Source of the DNA: Neckera pumila | Lineage: Eukaryota > Streptophyta > Bryopsida > Hypnales > Neckeraceae | Direction: 5' to 3' | DNA length: 64,000 nt | Assembly: GCA_963969595.1 (NCBI GenBank) | Contig: OZ018410.1 | Span: 23,174,913 to 23,238,912 of the forward strand | Shown: positions 42,403 through 54,680 of the stretch, one piece after another | Layout of the letters: every line of letters begins with the position of its first letter | How positions within the stretch are numbered: the stretch's first letter is position 1 | The notes under the pieces: model-generated | The model's input: only the letters and a program-made list of their open reading frames with translations | Database searches by the model: none | What the model was told of the DNA's origin: nothing | Position numbers and translations under genes: made by a program

Positions 42403-43189
42403 GCTGCCCGGGTTGGCGAAATGACCTATAGAAAATTTTTCAAAAAAGGGGGCCACGTCGCCACCTTAGCGGCTTGACATGATCCCCTGAGGCCAGTTCG
42501 GCACCCGTCCCGTCCACCTCCCATGGCCATGCCGCCAGCGGTTTAGGGATAGGGCGCCCATGGCTGGGACTTTGTCGCCCATCTTCCCTACTCCACAAGA
42601 GCTTTGCACCATTAAACTCAGCGCAATCGCCATTCGATCTTCCTGTGATTTTTGTAGGTCGCTAGTCGTAGCGATGGAAGTGGAAGTAATGTCGCTAGTT
42701 CATTGCGAGAGGAGTAGGTTTTATTTTGCTATGTACTGGCGAGCGCAGCGTACTGGTCATCGCCGTTGTAGAAGAGTAGGATCTTCAGTGCGGAGGGTGG
42801 CGACGTAGGGTGGAAGCACTGCGAGCGAGATTTATAAGGAGTACTGTGGGCCTTGGCGCTCCAGGGAGTACACTTGCACAATGTTTTCATTATTTCTTGT
42901 GTCAATCTTTGTTTGTGTCAATCTTTGCTGGCTATTTAGTGAATTGTGAAGTGAATTGTCATAGGTGCTTCATGCATGAGTTCTTTGCTACCTCTCAAAG
43001 TTTCACGGTACTTTCTGCTACTTGTTCACAAGTTCTGTATTCTCCCTTGCAGTTTTACGTGAATTATTGTAGCTGCTTGAATTGCTTTCTGTTTTCTCTA
43101 GCCCTCATACGTTCAGTGTTGTTGTTGCTTTCTGTGTTCTTTGTTGTCTTTGCGTGTGCTTGACGGTCTAATTGTTGAAGACTTGTGGA

Positions 43190-46100
43190 CCGACAGACTT
43201 GCTGACGCTTTAGTGGAGATGGGGTCTGATCATGGCGAATCGGATGATGACGTGGTTGCCAATGCTGTGCGCGTTGCTTTGCTTGCAAGATCAGCGAAGA
43301 GAAACGTAGAGAAGCTGCAACACAGGCATTAGCCTATGCTCGGAAGGAGTTGGTGTGGAAGGGGAAACTCATTGAGCAACGCAGAGTTGAAGCAGCCAAG
43401 AAAACAATGCAAAATTACTTCCAATCGAGTCGCAGTAGTTTTGGCGGGCAACCCCTGTCCATGGTCTTTGATAGAGTACTGCCAGAGGTGCCGGGAGCAG
43501 AGCCAAACTTTGTGGAAGATTACCCTAGCCCGCCATCAACTCATCGTTTCGGGAGCATGTCTTTGTCTACCGACTTGTAGGAATTGGGAGGTTTGTCATC
43601 AAGATCCGGTGACACAACTATCCTGAGTTCCAAGTCCCCGATCATTACAATCTCATCAGAGTCAGACCACGGTGACAACAAAGGTTTGCGAGAAATTTCC
43701 AATGACTTTGAGGGGTCCGATGACTCAGATTTTGAAACCCCTCCTCCAAAGCAGGGTGCCACAAGTCATGGAAAGGCAAAGCAAAAGAAATCGGAGGACC
43801 AGAAGCGCTATAATCGGCATCGCAAATTTCAGACTGTGTAGGCTGCAAAGTTGCCGTGGGCAGAAGGGATCATGGCCGGCGATGGTATACTTTAGATGGT
43901 GAAGTGTAAGGTCTGTAGTGCAATTGATCAGAAGCCATGCATAATGGCTCCCAAATTTGACACACTATTTAAACATGACGGTAAGAGGATTGCTAAGAAG
44001 GACCTGCCGCTCTTCAAAGTCAAGCGGGGGGAACAATATGTGGCAACGCAATGCAAGCACCGAAAGAACCTACAATTGTATGCCGCCAAACCTCCTCCAA
44101 CTGTCATACAACAGCTTAATCAGTGCATGACACTTGGAGCACGAAAGAAGAGGGTGCAATTTGCCACTCTCCTCCAACTTCTGCGTGATGGTCGGCCAAT
44201 GCTAGAGTATGAGGCTTGTGTGAATTTGTATAAGTTCCTCAATGTGCCTGATTTGCCCTTTGCCCATTGGTGTGACAATTTGAGGTGGCTGATGGCTGGA
44301 TATATGTACAAGCAAGTGGCGCAGGAAATGCGGAGACTGATAAGTGCGGCTCGTTATGTGGCAGTGACAGTCGATGAGGTGACTGCGGTGGACAATACAA
44401 GCGTTCTTTCTGTGCATGTCTATATTGTGCAGGACTGGGTTAGAGTGCCGATGCTGGTGGCGTTGCAATAAGTTCACTGCACGGCGAATGCTGAAAATCT
44501 GACGAAGATCATCATGGCGGCCGTTGTAAACGGGTGGGGGCTAGATAGAGAAGGCATTGCTTGCAAACTGGTAAGCTTTGGTGCCGATGGGGCATCTACT
44601 CTGCAAGGGAGTCGATCTGGCATGATAACACAAGTCAAAGACAAACATGCCCCTTTCTCTATTGGGGTTCACTGTATTGCACACCGGTGCAATCTTGCAT
44701 TCAAAGCTCTCTCTAACTTGGGCATATTTGCTGTCATTGAGAAGGCTCTTGGTGTGACCCACGCATACACAGGGGAGAGGGGGCAGCAAAAAAGTTTGAA
44801 AAAAATTTAATTTTTTTTCCTTATAGAAGCCTTTACTAAAAGCTCCAAGCGACTTGAAGAATTCTGCCAGTTGGCTGAATTAACCAACACAAAGGGCCTA
44901 AAACTCCTTCGCAATATTCAGTCGCGTTGGGTTTCTCTCATCCAGCCTCTGCGACAGCTTTTGTCTGAGTACCGCACTCTACTGTACAAAATGACCACCG
45001 ATTTGGAAGAGAACACAAAGGCTGAGGTAAGCTTTCAGTAATCTTCCTACTTGTCCTTTATGTATTTGTTGTGTTCCTTTGCATGGTATGTAAGTGTTGC
45101 TGTTATTCTAACTTTCTTTTGTATGTGCAGGCTTGCCTTGTATTACTGCTAGATCTATACACAATGCTCAGCATGTGTGCCCTTTTGCCACTCTTGGAGG
45201 CTGTTGATACTCTCGTGATTTTTGCACAGAAGCGAGACGTGTATATTTGCGACTTTATCACTGCTGTGAAAGTTTGTCAAGCTTTGTTGTACCGAATGTA
45301 CGAGGATAGCGCGACAACATACATTTCCGATGACTTCTGGAGTTTCAAGAACCTCCTAGACTACTCGCATGAACAAATCCATATTAAATGGATGACGGAC
45401 CTAAATGATAATTCTGCTGTTCTGACCTTCATGTGTCATGGGGAGCAGATCCATGCAGAGCATAAGGGAGGGCCAGTGGATCGTAATCTATGGTCATCAT
45501 TGCTCGACAAAGTGAAGTCAGAATGCACAGGTTCTCTTTTTCTCCCACTAGCTTCGTGGCATTTCATTTTGTCTTGCATTGTCTTTGTTGTATTCTTACG
45601 TGTTAGTTTCCAACATTCATGTCATTGGGTTTCTTTGTTGTAATGGTCACTAACTTCCAAAGTTCTGTTGTGCAGGTGCAGCAAAAATGCTTGTACACGA
45701 GCTTGATGAGCGATTCCCGGCTCATCATGTGCTGAATTCATTTGGAATACTATACCCGCAGTACTGGTGTGGCTTGATCGTTGAGGAAATGTTTGATAAG
45801 CACATGCGGATCTTGATGGATGCGTTTGGACATGGCAAGATTCTTGGTGAGGCAGATCAGAAGATGCTTATCACACCCATAATCAACCGTGATGTGCTCA
45901 TGTCACAGAGGGCCTTATTCAAGACTTGTAAGAAGTCTAATTGCAGAGCTGCTATGCTTCCTCCTTTTGACGTGAATCCACTCACAAAAATCTGGCGTGT
46001 TCTGGATAGCAATAATAACTTGACACAAAACTTCGAAGAGTTCTTGAAGTTGGCGGAGATCGCTCTCGTTCATGTCATAGGGTCTAAGGAAGACGAGCGG

Positions 46101-46280
46101 ATTTTTTCCAGCATGGGCTTTCTTAAGTCTAAGCTGCAAAATTCACTTGATGAAAACCTCAAAGTCGTTGTTGGCATATACTCCCAACGTGTATTCACGC
46201 TTGAAAATTTCCCGTATCAAGATGTCTTCGACAAGTGGTTCATGTCCGGTGGACGCGGGAGGTATCTGACCGGCTCTTAG
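43190..46280 (+). pseudogene. hAT-superfamily transposase, decayed
   Basis: Pieces of one hAT transposase run in order. An acidic/coiled N-terminus (about 43190-43580) comes first. A CxxC...H region with a possible zinc finger (about 43896-44070) follows, then the RNase H-like core with VSFGADGAS (44565-44591) and HCIAHRCNL (44670-44705). The C-terminal dimerisation region holds ERIFSSM and LKSKLQNSLDENL (46098-46150). Two introns keep good splice sites: 45027-45130 and 45531-45675, with exons 45131-45530 and 45676-46280. Lesions are in-frame stops at 43578 (TAG), 43839 (TAG), 43893 (TAG) and 44469 (TAA), a frameshift near 43290, and an A/T-rich disruption at about 44780-44825. Related proteins are often annotated as ZNF862- or zinc-finger hAT-like. 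I could not find terminal inverted repeats or an 8-bp duplication. Confidence 0.85.
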
Positions 46281-46753
46281 GTTCACAAGGAGTTCATGGT
46301 CCCTGATCGTAACGTGCAGTTTGTCTTTGCAGGTGATAGGAGACCAGTAGAGCTCGGCAGGAGTAGGACTTATTCTTGTAGTCTAGAGAGGTAGCTGGAG
46401 GAGGCTTGTAGTTGTCCATTTCTTTGATTTTAGTAGTATAGCTTTTTTACAAGATAGCATTATGTATCTGCTTTGTTTTCCCATAGCCACTCTTGAATGC
46501 CGTGGATTGAGACTCTAAGTTCAATTATTAATTCCTGCATGCAACTTATATGGTTCACTTTGGATTTGTACATCTGCAAGACAATGCTTTCTGTAGTAGC
46601 AATATGTTGGACATTATATTTGTTATGCATTCCCTTGAGATGCTTGTTCACTTTGGATGATTGCAGGACTTCAGTTTATTCATCAGTGATAGGTACTCTC
46701 TCTACTGAGGCTTTAGTATCCGTGTCTCCGATCATTGTCTATATTGTGAATTA

Positions 46754-47219
46754 GGCCTGTTTCACAAATGGACGTCCACTTGCAGTGGACAAAACCCTCT
46801 TGTCCACTTGATTGTCCGGCTTGGTGTGGAGGGAAGTTGCCATGTCACCATTGGTTTTGTCCGTCCGATGAATGGTTTCACACATGGAACTGGACGTCTC
46901 ATAGAATTATATTTGTGAAAGCTCCTTTGTAGTTGCATTATTGTTCCAAGGAAGCACTAATACAACTCCTTTCTCCTTGAAGAAACCCGTTTTGTCCAGC
47001 GGACAAGATTTGGGTCACCTCCCAACTTGATCCCAAACTTGTCCACTACAACTATGGCTTCATCTTGAGTTTTGGCGGGAGTGGGTGATGACATGGCAAT
47101 TTCATCAAGCGGACGTCCATCAAATGTGAAAGCCCCACTAGACAAAACCTAACATTTGGCCAATAAAATTGTATAGAATTTTGTCCACTGCTTGTGGACA
47201 AGCATCTGTGAAACGGGCC
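46754..47219. mobile_element. Tourist-like (PIF/Harbinger) MITE
   Basis: The 466-bp element is flanked by TTA on both sides (46751-46753 and 47220-47222). The left end is GGCCTGTTTCACAAATG and the reverse-complemented right end is GGCCCGTTTCACAGATG. The inverted repeat continues to about 42 bp (GCAGTGGACAAAA in both). TTGTCCACTTG-type motifs recur internally as subterminal repeats. TTA duplications and a GGCC(T/C)GTTT terminus are typical of Tourist/Harbinger elements. It is inserted in the first unit of the tandem repeat at 47220. Confidence 0.85.
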
Positions 47220-47530
47220 TTACTTTGGCATCCGAGGGGGTTTGGGTGGGTGCAGGTCCCTGTGCATGGAAGCTGCAAATAATACTTAAAAAATAGCCCT
47301 CAAATCTGACTTCTAAAATCCAAAGTCACAGAGTTTGAAGACAACGATAGGTACTCTCGTGTATGTCCTTAAACCCATACCAAATATACCATGTGTTGTA
47401 TTGTTTGTCAATTCACTAACTTTGGCATCGGAGGGGGTTTGGGTGGGTGCAGGTCCTTGCGTGGAAGCGGAAAACTTTACTGAAGCGAATACTGTCAAAC
47501 TCACCCCTAAAATCCAAAGTCCCAAGCGGC
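47220..47530. repeat. Tandem duplication of a roughly 205-bp unit
   Basis: 'ctttggcatc(c/g)gagggggtt' and 'gggtgggtgcaggtcc' occur at 47223 and again at 47428, and 'cc(t/c)aaaatccaaagtc' closes both units. A shorter duplication of 'agcggcactc' with 'aaatgaa' and 'tatcgcc' follows at about 47525 and 47581. Confidence 0.75.
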
Positions 47531-48324
47531 ACTCCTGAAATGAATTCTTATCGCCACTAACACTTGCACTGGGAGTTCGCCAGCGGCACTCATAAAATGA
47601 ACCCCTATCGCCTAAACTGCGACAAAGACTGCCCCTTGTTCGCCCACATGGCGTTGCTAAAGAAAAAAAACTCGCCTGCAATAACACCCCACAATTTCGG
47701 GAGATCGCCAGCCTTAAATACCACGCTCTGTCCATCTGTCGCCACCGAGGCACTCCCCCTCGATGAAATGTCGCCTTTTCATCCATTTCAAAAATATGAA
47801 AAAAAAAAGCCCTACTGCGGAGTAAGAAGAGATAAAACATGTCCGATTTCCTGCAGCATGAAGCGGTCATAAGAGAAAAACTAATCCTCTATACGGTACT
47901 GCAAAATCACTGGTCCCAAAAGAGAACTTAACCAATCCAGAAGATTACATGCACAATGAGACCAATTCACTTCTTAATGAGATCAGTCCAGCAGTTGGCT
48001 GGAAGTAATTGCATCATTCCTGCAGTAATTGATAGTCATCGGAAGTCCAGACTCCTGCTTTTTCCGGATACGAGTTACAAATTTGGTACGTGATCATGTC
48101 AAGTTTGCCAATCTATCGATATTTGAGGCACAATATCAGTCCCTGCATTCTGGAACCTCCTAATTACAGCTTGATCATGCTTTGTGACACCTCAATGTCT
48201 AGAAATAAATGCTCCTGGCATCTGCAATTTTTTTCAGCTGCCTTGAGAAGAAGTGTGAGTAAAATGAAGAAGAATGTGTTTAGAAAAAATATACAATGAA
48301 GGAATTTAACTGGTATCTCTAGAA

Positions 48325-50815
48325 TCACTGCACTCGGGCACGCAGTGCACACAGAGCTTGTTCAACTTCAGACCAGTCGTAAACTCTGGTAATCAATGGG
48401 TGAGTAGGACCTTGCGCAGTCTTGCTCCAAGGGTAGTTCCCATGCAAGTCGAACAGAAGCACTTCAATTCCATGTTCAGCACACTCCACAGCGTACCGAG
48501 GGTTGTCATCGATCAGAACTTCCACCCCGAGCGACCTGGCCATAAGATCATTCACACCAGCTTTGCTCTCAGATTATCAAGCTCAAAACATAAGCTTCAG
48601 AGACGCATTATTCGTGAGGAGCACCTTGAACACCTTTGGAATCAATGAACAAGGAGCAAAGAAAAGGAATCCAGATTTTTTTGTGCACAATCTTGAGCTC
48701 ATGTCAAGTTGCAAAGGCAGGAGTGGCTGATGTTCGGAGCCTTTACTTTCATCCAGTCCTTAGTCGGCATGTTTACATGTGGACTCATCTGACAGTGATT
48801 GCACAGCTGACAATGGAATGATAAAAGTGGGCCAGTTCACCAATAATTTAGCACTCCGGATTCTGTGTGAGTGCAAAGAGTGCAAGCTGTATGCTAACCT
48901 AGACTCTTATGGACGTTAAGCAATTATAATGCACTACAGTGCCAAAAGACAGGATGCAAAATAAGTGCATTACTAGATGCAAAGTTCGAAATCGTTCGCT
49001 ACCTGCACATCTCGGATTTCGACCGTGCTTCGCCCTCTAAGGCGAAATGATTTCCAAAATGAACTTCCTTGAAGATACCATCATAATGTTGATTAATCCA
49101 GTCCATGGTTGGCTGCCTTATGACGTGCTGTCGGGATCTGTGAATGCCAAAAACGAGGGCTGTTAAAGCCGATAAATCGCTAAACACCAATCTGATCCGA
49201 CTACGGCAAAAGTTTCTAACAAAACAGACGATTCGTACTACAAAAAAAGAGAATAAAAAACCAAATGCGCCAACCCATGGCAACAAGAATGCATGACTGT
49301 AACCGGATCCAGGATTCGAGACTTACGTAATAACGACAAGGTGACAGTAGGAAGCCAGCTGGCGAAGAGTCTGGTAGGCTCCAGGAATAGGAATGATTCC
49401 ACTATTGAAGTGTTCCGACTCAAAGAAAGCATGAACGCGATCATTGGCTGCAGTTCGAAGGTATGAAACACTATGTAAGCCTCAGAGTTAATTCTAACCC
49501 AAATGCTGATTCGAGACTGCATTCAATGCTCCAAAGAAAAAGCCCACTGGGATAGACTGTGAAACAGAATTCACTTCGCAACTACTCAGAAAAGTAGCAA
49601 TTGCACCCTCGAAAAAGGGGTTGTTACAGTATCTAAGTTTCATATCTAGGTATGAAAAGATTGGAACTCGCTCCTATGAAGATGAATGAGTTACCTTCTG
49701 TCTGTGAGCATTTCCAAATCTGCAACACAATGGATGCGTTCAGAATGAGCACACACACCACTTCCATACATGAAAACTAAGAAAGAAGACGCAGGTTTCA
49801 TTCTGCAAAATGGACCATCCTAGTACGTCGTTTGAGTGAAGATACGCACCTTCATAAAGTCATACACATGATACTCGGACACGTGGTGCTGCACAAGGTA
49901 CTCTTCGGCAATGAATGTGTTCAAACTAGCAAGGAAGGTGCCAAGCACTGCAAGACATTCCCAAAACATTGACCAAACTTAATTCCGGTCATCACAAAAC
50001 CTTCATAAATAAGGGAACCTGCAGATCTGTAGTACGATCACTGCTCCCTAACCTAACCAGCATACAAGGAGTCAAGGAAAATACTCCCTCCGTCCCGCCA
50101 AAAGTGTCCGCAGTGTTAATGAACAAGTCTGATACCTATTTCATTGATCATATCGTGAACAGCATCATTACAGAAGGGTCCAACTTTTATACTATCAGAA
50201 TCAATGAAGAAAATTGCATGTGTTCATTGCGACCAAGAAGCCTCCATATGACCTACTCGAATAAAAAGGCATGTCCAACAATAAGGACAAAATTTTCGGG
50301 ACGGAGGGCATACTTGAAGCTGCGGTATTCCAAATCATCAATGTGCAAATCTCACCTTCGTCCACATCCACCCCTACACGCAGAAGCTTGGAAGGCGCCA
50401 GAGCCTTCCCCGCCACCCCCAACCGCCGCCCTTGTTCCGTGCTCGTCTCCACTTCTTGCAACAGATCATTGCACATCGATTTCTCGATTTGCGCATCGGT
50501 GATGATGGGCGTCCTCGCGGCGGGATCCATCTTGGTGTACAGAGCAAACGGCACCGCGTCGGTGCGCCGTCGGCTCTCGCTGCTGCTCCGCGAGTTTGTC
50601 CATTTCGCCCCCGAGCAGGATCGCCAGGGGTCAATTCGTGTGACACTCTTGCAATTTCGCCTGCGAACGTAAAGAGGAGACCGGGAGACTTTCGTGGACT
50701 GGGACGTGAGAGGTCGCCACGATGAGGGACTGTCGACACAGCGCGGTGTTGGCACTGCTGCCAGAGTCGTATTCTCGCAGCATCCACAGCGAGTGACGCG
50801 GGTCAGAATCGCCAT
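48325..50815 (-). CDS. HAD phosphatase, 5'(3')-deoxyribonucleotidase-like
   Basis: Six exons (50815-50356, 49947-49850, 49719-49695, 49447-49327, 49137-49003, 48565-48325) join in phase to 1080 nt (359 residues). Exon 3 is a 25-nt microexon. The four HAD motifs are in order: DVDEVLG at 150-156 with nucleophile D150 and acid D152, VVITSRQ at 232-238, lysine about 275 in SKSEMC, and LIDDNPRY at 297-304. The closest family I recognise is the NT5C-type nucleotidase, which removes phosphate from (deoxy)nucleoside monophosphates. The first 140 residues precede the catalytic domain and are Arg/Ser-rich, which may be an organellar transit peptide plus linker. Initiation at Met96 would give a shorter cytosolic form. 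Intron 1 holds a Stowaway MITE. Substrate is not deducible. Confidence 0.88.
50084..50310. mobile_element. Stowaway MITE in intron 1 of the HAD phosphatase gene
   Basis: The 227-bp element is flanked by TA on both sides (50082-50083, 50311-50312). The left end is CTCCCTCCGTCCCGCCAAAA. The reverse-complemented right end is TGCCCTCCGTCCCGAAAA. It ends 44 bp from the exon 1 splice donor. Confidence 0.85.
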
Positions 50816-51900
50816 GATCCTCCCTTCTGCTCAAGCTCCTATCACTAACTCCCACTGCTACTAGATATCAATTTGCACCACGAGCTTCTTGTCAAGAGTG
50901 CGCAACATGTTCTGCAATCGCCCTGCACGCATACATTCACGTCATCAGCCTTGACCATTTCAAAGAAGCTCTGTACGAACCTAACTTATGGAAGGCCGAA
51001 ATGAAAGAACATTGCCATTCAACATTCCCAAGAGTGCGCAGCAGGCTCTGCAGTCGCCCTCACACGCCACATCATCAGCCTTTACCATTTCAAAGAGCTT
51101 CTGTACGTACGGGCCTAGTGAAGTCCGAAACAGAAGCACATTGCAATTCAACTATTTAAAATCCTCGTTTGCTAAGGGCGTCTCCCAAATATCCCATTTC
51201 CAACACGATCTGTGAATTCACGCGCAATCTGTCAATGTACCTGCTGAAGGCGGCTAACCCTGCTGCTGGCACCTTCATGCCCCAAAAGCACCACACCGAG
51301 AAAGAGTCGATCCCCCCAAACCCCTAACAATTTCAAACCGATCGCCGCAACCCAACTCCCAAAACCTCACGTAGACAACATTCCTTTCCCCGCTGCATCA
51401 GAACCACACATCAGTTCTACCAATTTCGTCGATCCTCTGCCAAATGGCCAACCCTTCAGTTTGTTACAAATCTGACAGAACAGAGAAAGAACAGCTAGCA
51501 CCGTACGAGAGCTCTTGCCAAAACTTCGGGGGATTCAAAAGGAGAGGCGGCGCGGTAACGCGTGAGTTGGGTGAAAGGACTTCCTCCGGGGTGGGTGCTT
51601 GATGATGACGACGGAGAAAAGGAAGTGAAAAAAGTTAGGAACTGCGAGCAACGAACTTAACTTACCTATCTCGAAAGTGCAAAATGGAAAGTAGTCATGC
51701 ACAGCAACAGGAAAATGATGATGATGATCCCGTCGTGTTGAACAGTAGTGGGGACCGGTGAGAGAGAAGGAGTGTTGTTGTTGGGCCCAAAGGAGACTGG
51801 TCTTTCGCAAATGAACTTCGGAGAAGCTCACGACTGGATTAGCTTAGCTTCAGGCAAGGATCGTTAGGGTTTTTCTGGCCACGTGCTAATTAGGGCATCG
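50816..51900. other. Upstream region of the HAD phosphatase gene
   Basis: A tandem duplication of about 110 bp is visible: 'agtgcgcaacatgttctgca' and 'cgcatacattcacgtcatca' (50890-50960) correspond to 'agtgcgcagcaggctctgca' and 'cacacgccacatcatca' (51030-51080), with 'gaccatttcaaagaagctct' / 'taccatttcaaagagcttct' after each. It probably includes the promoter and 5' UTR. No other coding exon is supported. Confidence 0.5.
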
Positions 51901-52069
51901 GCTGCCTGCGGGCTCTGTTGGTTTGGTTCCCCGGCAAAATAGTGTTTTTCATGGTAAATAAGGAACTACGAGCATCTGCACCCTTAACTTGGCACGAACA
52001 AAGTTTACATCTGTTTTTAGGAGCCCTAAGTTATGAGGTAGAAGTAACAGGAGTCATTTGTGGATGTTT

Positions 52070-52800
52070 AGAAAATGACCTAAATCCATGTGCAAGTGGA
52101 CCCAAAGTAGACAGGTGGGGATCCAAAGTGGACAAGTGAGGTTTCAAGAAGTTGTCATTATCATGAGGGAGATTCTTGTGTTGACCAATCACATGACCGT
52201 GATTCAAGCTTACAATGTCTCACTTTTGGATGTTTCTATGTCCACTTTGGTGTTAGTTTAGTGTCCACAATAGCTGCATCTACATAGTTATTTTCAAAAA
52301 TTCATATTATATTCATACAAAGTCAAAAAAAATATGAAACCAATTTTGTTGGTATCCCAACCCAATTCCTATCAAGCGCACATCATTAGTTTCTATAGCT
52401 ACCCTCAAGATCTGCAAATCTTGAATAAGTGTCACATTTAGGTGCTTCCATCTTATCTAAATGTGACATGTATTGTGGATCCATTGATTCCAGAGGGTGC
52501 ATACAGAAACTGATGATGTACACTTGATAGAACTGGGTTAGGATACTAACAAAATTAATTTTGTATTTTTTTGACTTTGCCTGAATATAATATAAATTTC
52601 TTAAAAGATGCACCTATTGTGGAACCTAGACTAACACACAAGTGCTCACGAAAAACACCCAAAAGCAATAGATCGTAAGCTTGCATCATGCGCTAGAGAT
52701 TGGTCAACGCAAAATCCACCCCTATGAATGTGACTTCTCTACGGAACATTGCATGTCTCTTTTGTCAACAAACTTGCCTTGTTTTAGGACATTTTTTAAG
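52070..52800. mobile_element. Long inverted repeat (foldback), arms about 330 bp
   Basis: The left arm (about 52070-52415) and right arm (about 52470-52800) are imperfect reverse complements. Examples are 'ttgaccaatc' / 'gattggtcaa', 'caagcttac' / 'gtaagcttg', 'ccaattttgttggtatcc' / 'ggatactaacaaaattaat'. The centre has a second hairpin, TGTCACATTTA (52430-52440) against TAAATGTGACA (52458-52468). The outer ends fade, so boundaries are approximate. Not related in sequence to F1-F3. Confidence 0.7.
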
Positions 52801-53742
52801 GGTCCCAAAACAACTTGTGTTATAATAAGATATCTCTACCTTAATTCATTGTCTCCCATCATTGCTCACCAAATATGACTCATTAATAGTCAAGTGACCA
52901 ATCATCAAGTAGAAGAAAGGACAAAGCAGTCAAACTTAGAATGAACAATGATTTTCATGGGCTTCCAATGACAATACTTTCAACTTTGAGTTATAAAGCA
53001 ATGAAAAACTAGAAATAAATTGAGCAAGCTTGTATGTTGGTCCCATTAAAGATGCCTTTAGGATATTGTGCAATGCAATTGCAATAGGTGGCCACTACAA
53101 CACATGGTGAAGAGTGTTTTTTGGATCCTTCAAAATTGCTGATCCATTTGAATGCAAATGCTCCACAATCCATGCACTGACCATGAAAGCCACGCTATCT
53201 ACTATTTTGGAGCTATCTTTTGTCACTAGTTGCAGAATTTGGGTAAAAGATTGGTTCCTTACAAAAGTCTTGCATTGACAAAGCAATATTGTTTGGGGTG
53301 ACATACTCGGCAAAAAGACAAATATTGTTGCATGGGAGGGCAAATCTGTTGTGGCTCTGAAAATGAGGAGTGGCTTGCATGTGACATTGGATCCTTGTTT
53401 TCTTCACTTGCACCTAGCCTATGAGTAAATGTTATTGTTACTAAGCTTCAATATGCATCCAATTGAGAATGCTTTAAAGTAAAAGATACTCTTTGTGCCA
53501 TGTGATTCTTTGTAGCCACTATGTACCGATTATAATTTTAATAATTTTGGAAAACTAATGAAAGGAATAAAAGTGAAGTATTAGAACCATATTTTTTTAT
53601 TCAAACTTCCAAGATATTTCAAGTCAGAAATTGTGTGAAATTTGAGTTTGACCCTAAAACTTGCAAGATATTAAATCCAATACGGAGTGGACTAACAAGG
53701 TGAATTTTTGGTTTTCCAGGATAAAAGAAAAAAAAAAAACCC
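52801..53742. other. Intergenic, no gene seen
   Basis: No exon, RNA gene or terminal repeat could be supported here. Confidence 0.4.
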
Positions 53743-54680
53743 TTATCTCCTAAAGTTCCATGACTATGTTTTCACCAAAAAATGCTCAGAAATTGCCATT
53801 TTTAGTACAAATATCCAATTTTTGAAAAAAAAACTTTTTTGACACATATAACCGTAGTATCTTGTAGTATACTAACTTGAGAATATGTGGTAAAAATTTC
53901 AGAAATTTCCACCTTGTGGATTGCAAGAGTTAAGCATTCAAATTCATTGAAACCATTTTTTTGGCCCTGCAAAAAAAAAGGCAACAGCACTTCACAAGCT
54001 CACTTTTCGATGAAAAATGGTTCAAAATGATGGTGCTTCTTTGGATTCTTTTTCCTAGACTAGTTGACTACATGCTTGAAATTTTTCACTTCATTTGGAT
54101 TTGTGCAACATACACGAAAAAAATAGTAAGTAGATAGTAGTAGAGAATGATTCAGTATACTACTCCATAAATTGTCCAAAATTTAATTATGGAATTGAAA
54201 ATTGCCAATCCTAATGCTTGCAATGTTGTAATAAATATTTGACATCCTAGAATTTTATTTTTTTCGAAAAGTATTGCAAATTGAGTAAGATGGAGGACTT
54301 CAAGTTTATTTTACAGTAGAGAATCTATAATTGTCCGCAAACTAAAAATCCTCATAACTTTTGATTTATTGGTCAAAATGGGATGATTCAAAGCTTTCTA
54401 CATATATAAAACTCTAAAAGACCAATTTCAAATTTTTGTTTTTGAAAAAAATGATTTTTTTATCTGCCTGGACTGCCCAGTTACGAAAAAAAGTAACATA
54501 TTAGGCCATAACTTTTGACTCACATTTCAAAATGTCACGAAATTTAGTGCAGATGAAAGACATTCCTTGCCTCCACCTTCTATTAAAATTTGGGCCAAAA
54601 ATATGAAAATCTCTAGTTACACATACCTACCCAAATTTTTTATGTAGCCAAGAAACGCATGTTGGTTCTTTAGGGGTTAT
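53743..54680. mobile_element. TTAA/CCCCTAAA family element T4 with TTAT flanks
   Basis: Left end TTAT-CTCCTAAAG, right end CTTTAGGGG-TTAT, 938 bp. The body follows T3 in the same orientation ('gactatgttttcaccaaaaa', 'aaaactaaaaatcctcataa'). The 4-bp flanks are TTAT as direct repeats on both sides. That favours a target duplication over an inverted-repeat extension, which would read ATAA on the right. Confidence 0.65.

Noticed and set aside
47313..47870. 185-codon minus-strand ORF
   Set aside because: It spans the 205-bp tandem repeat and has no recognisable domain. It is likely chance opening in duplicated sequence.
50271..50725. Plus-strand ORFs of 97-133 codons
   Set aside because: They overlap exon 1 of the nucleotidase-like gene on the opposite strand.
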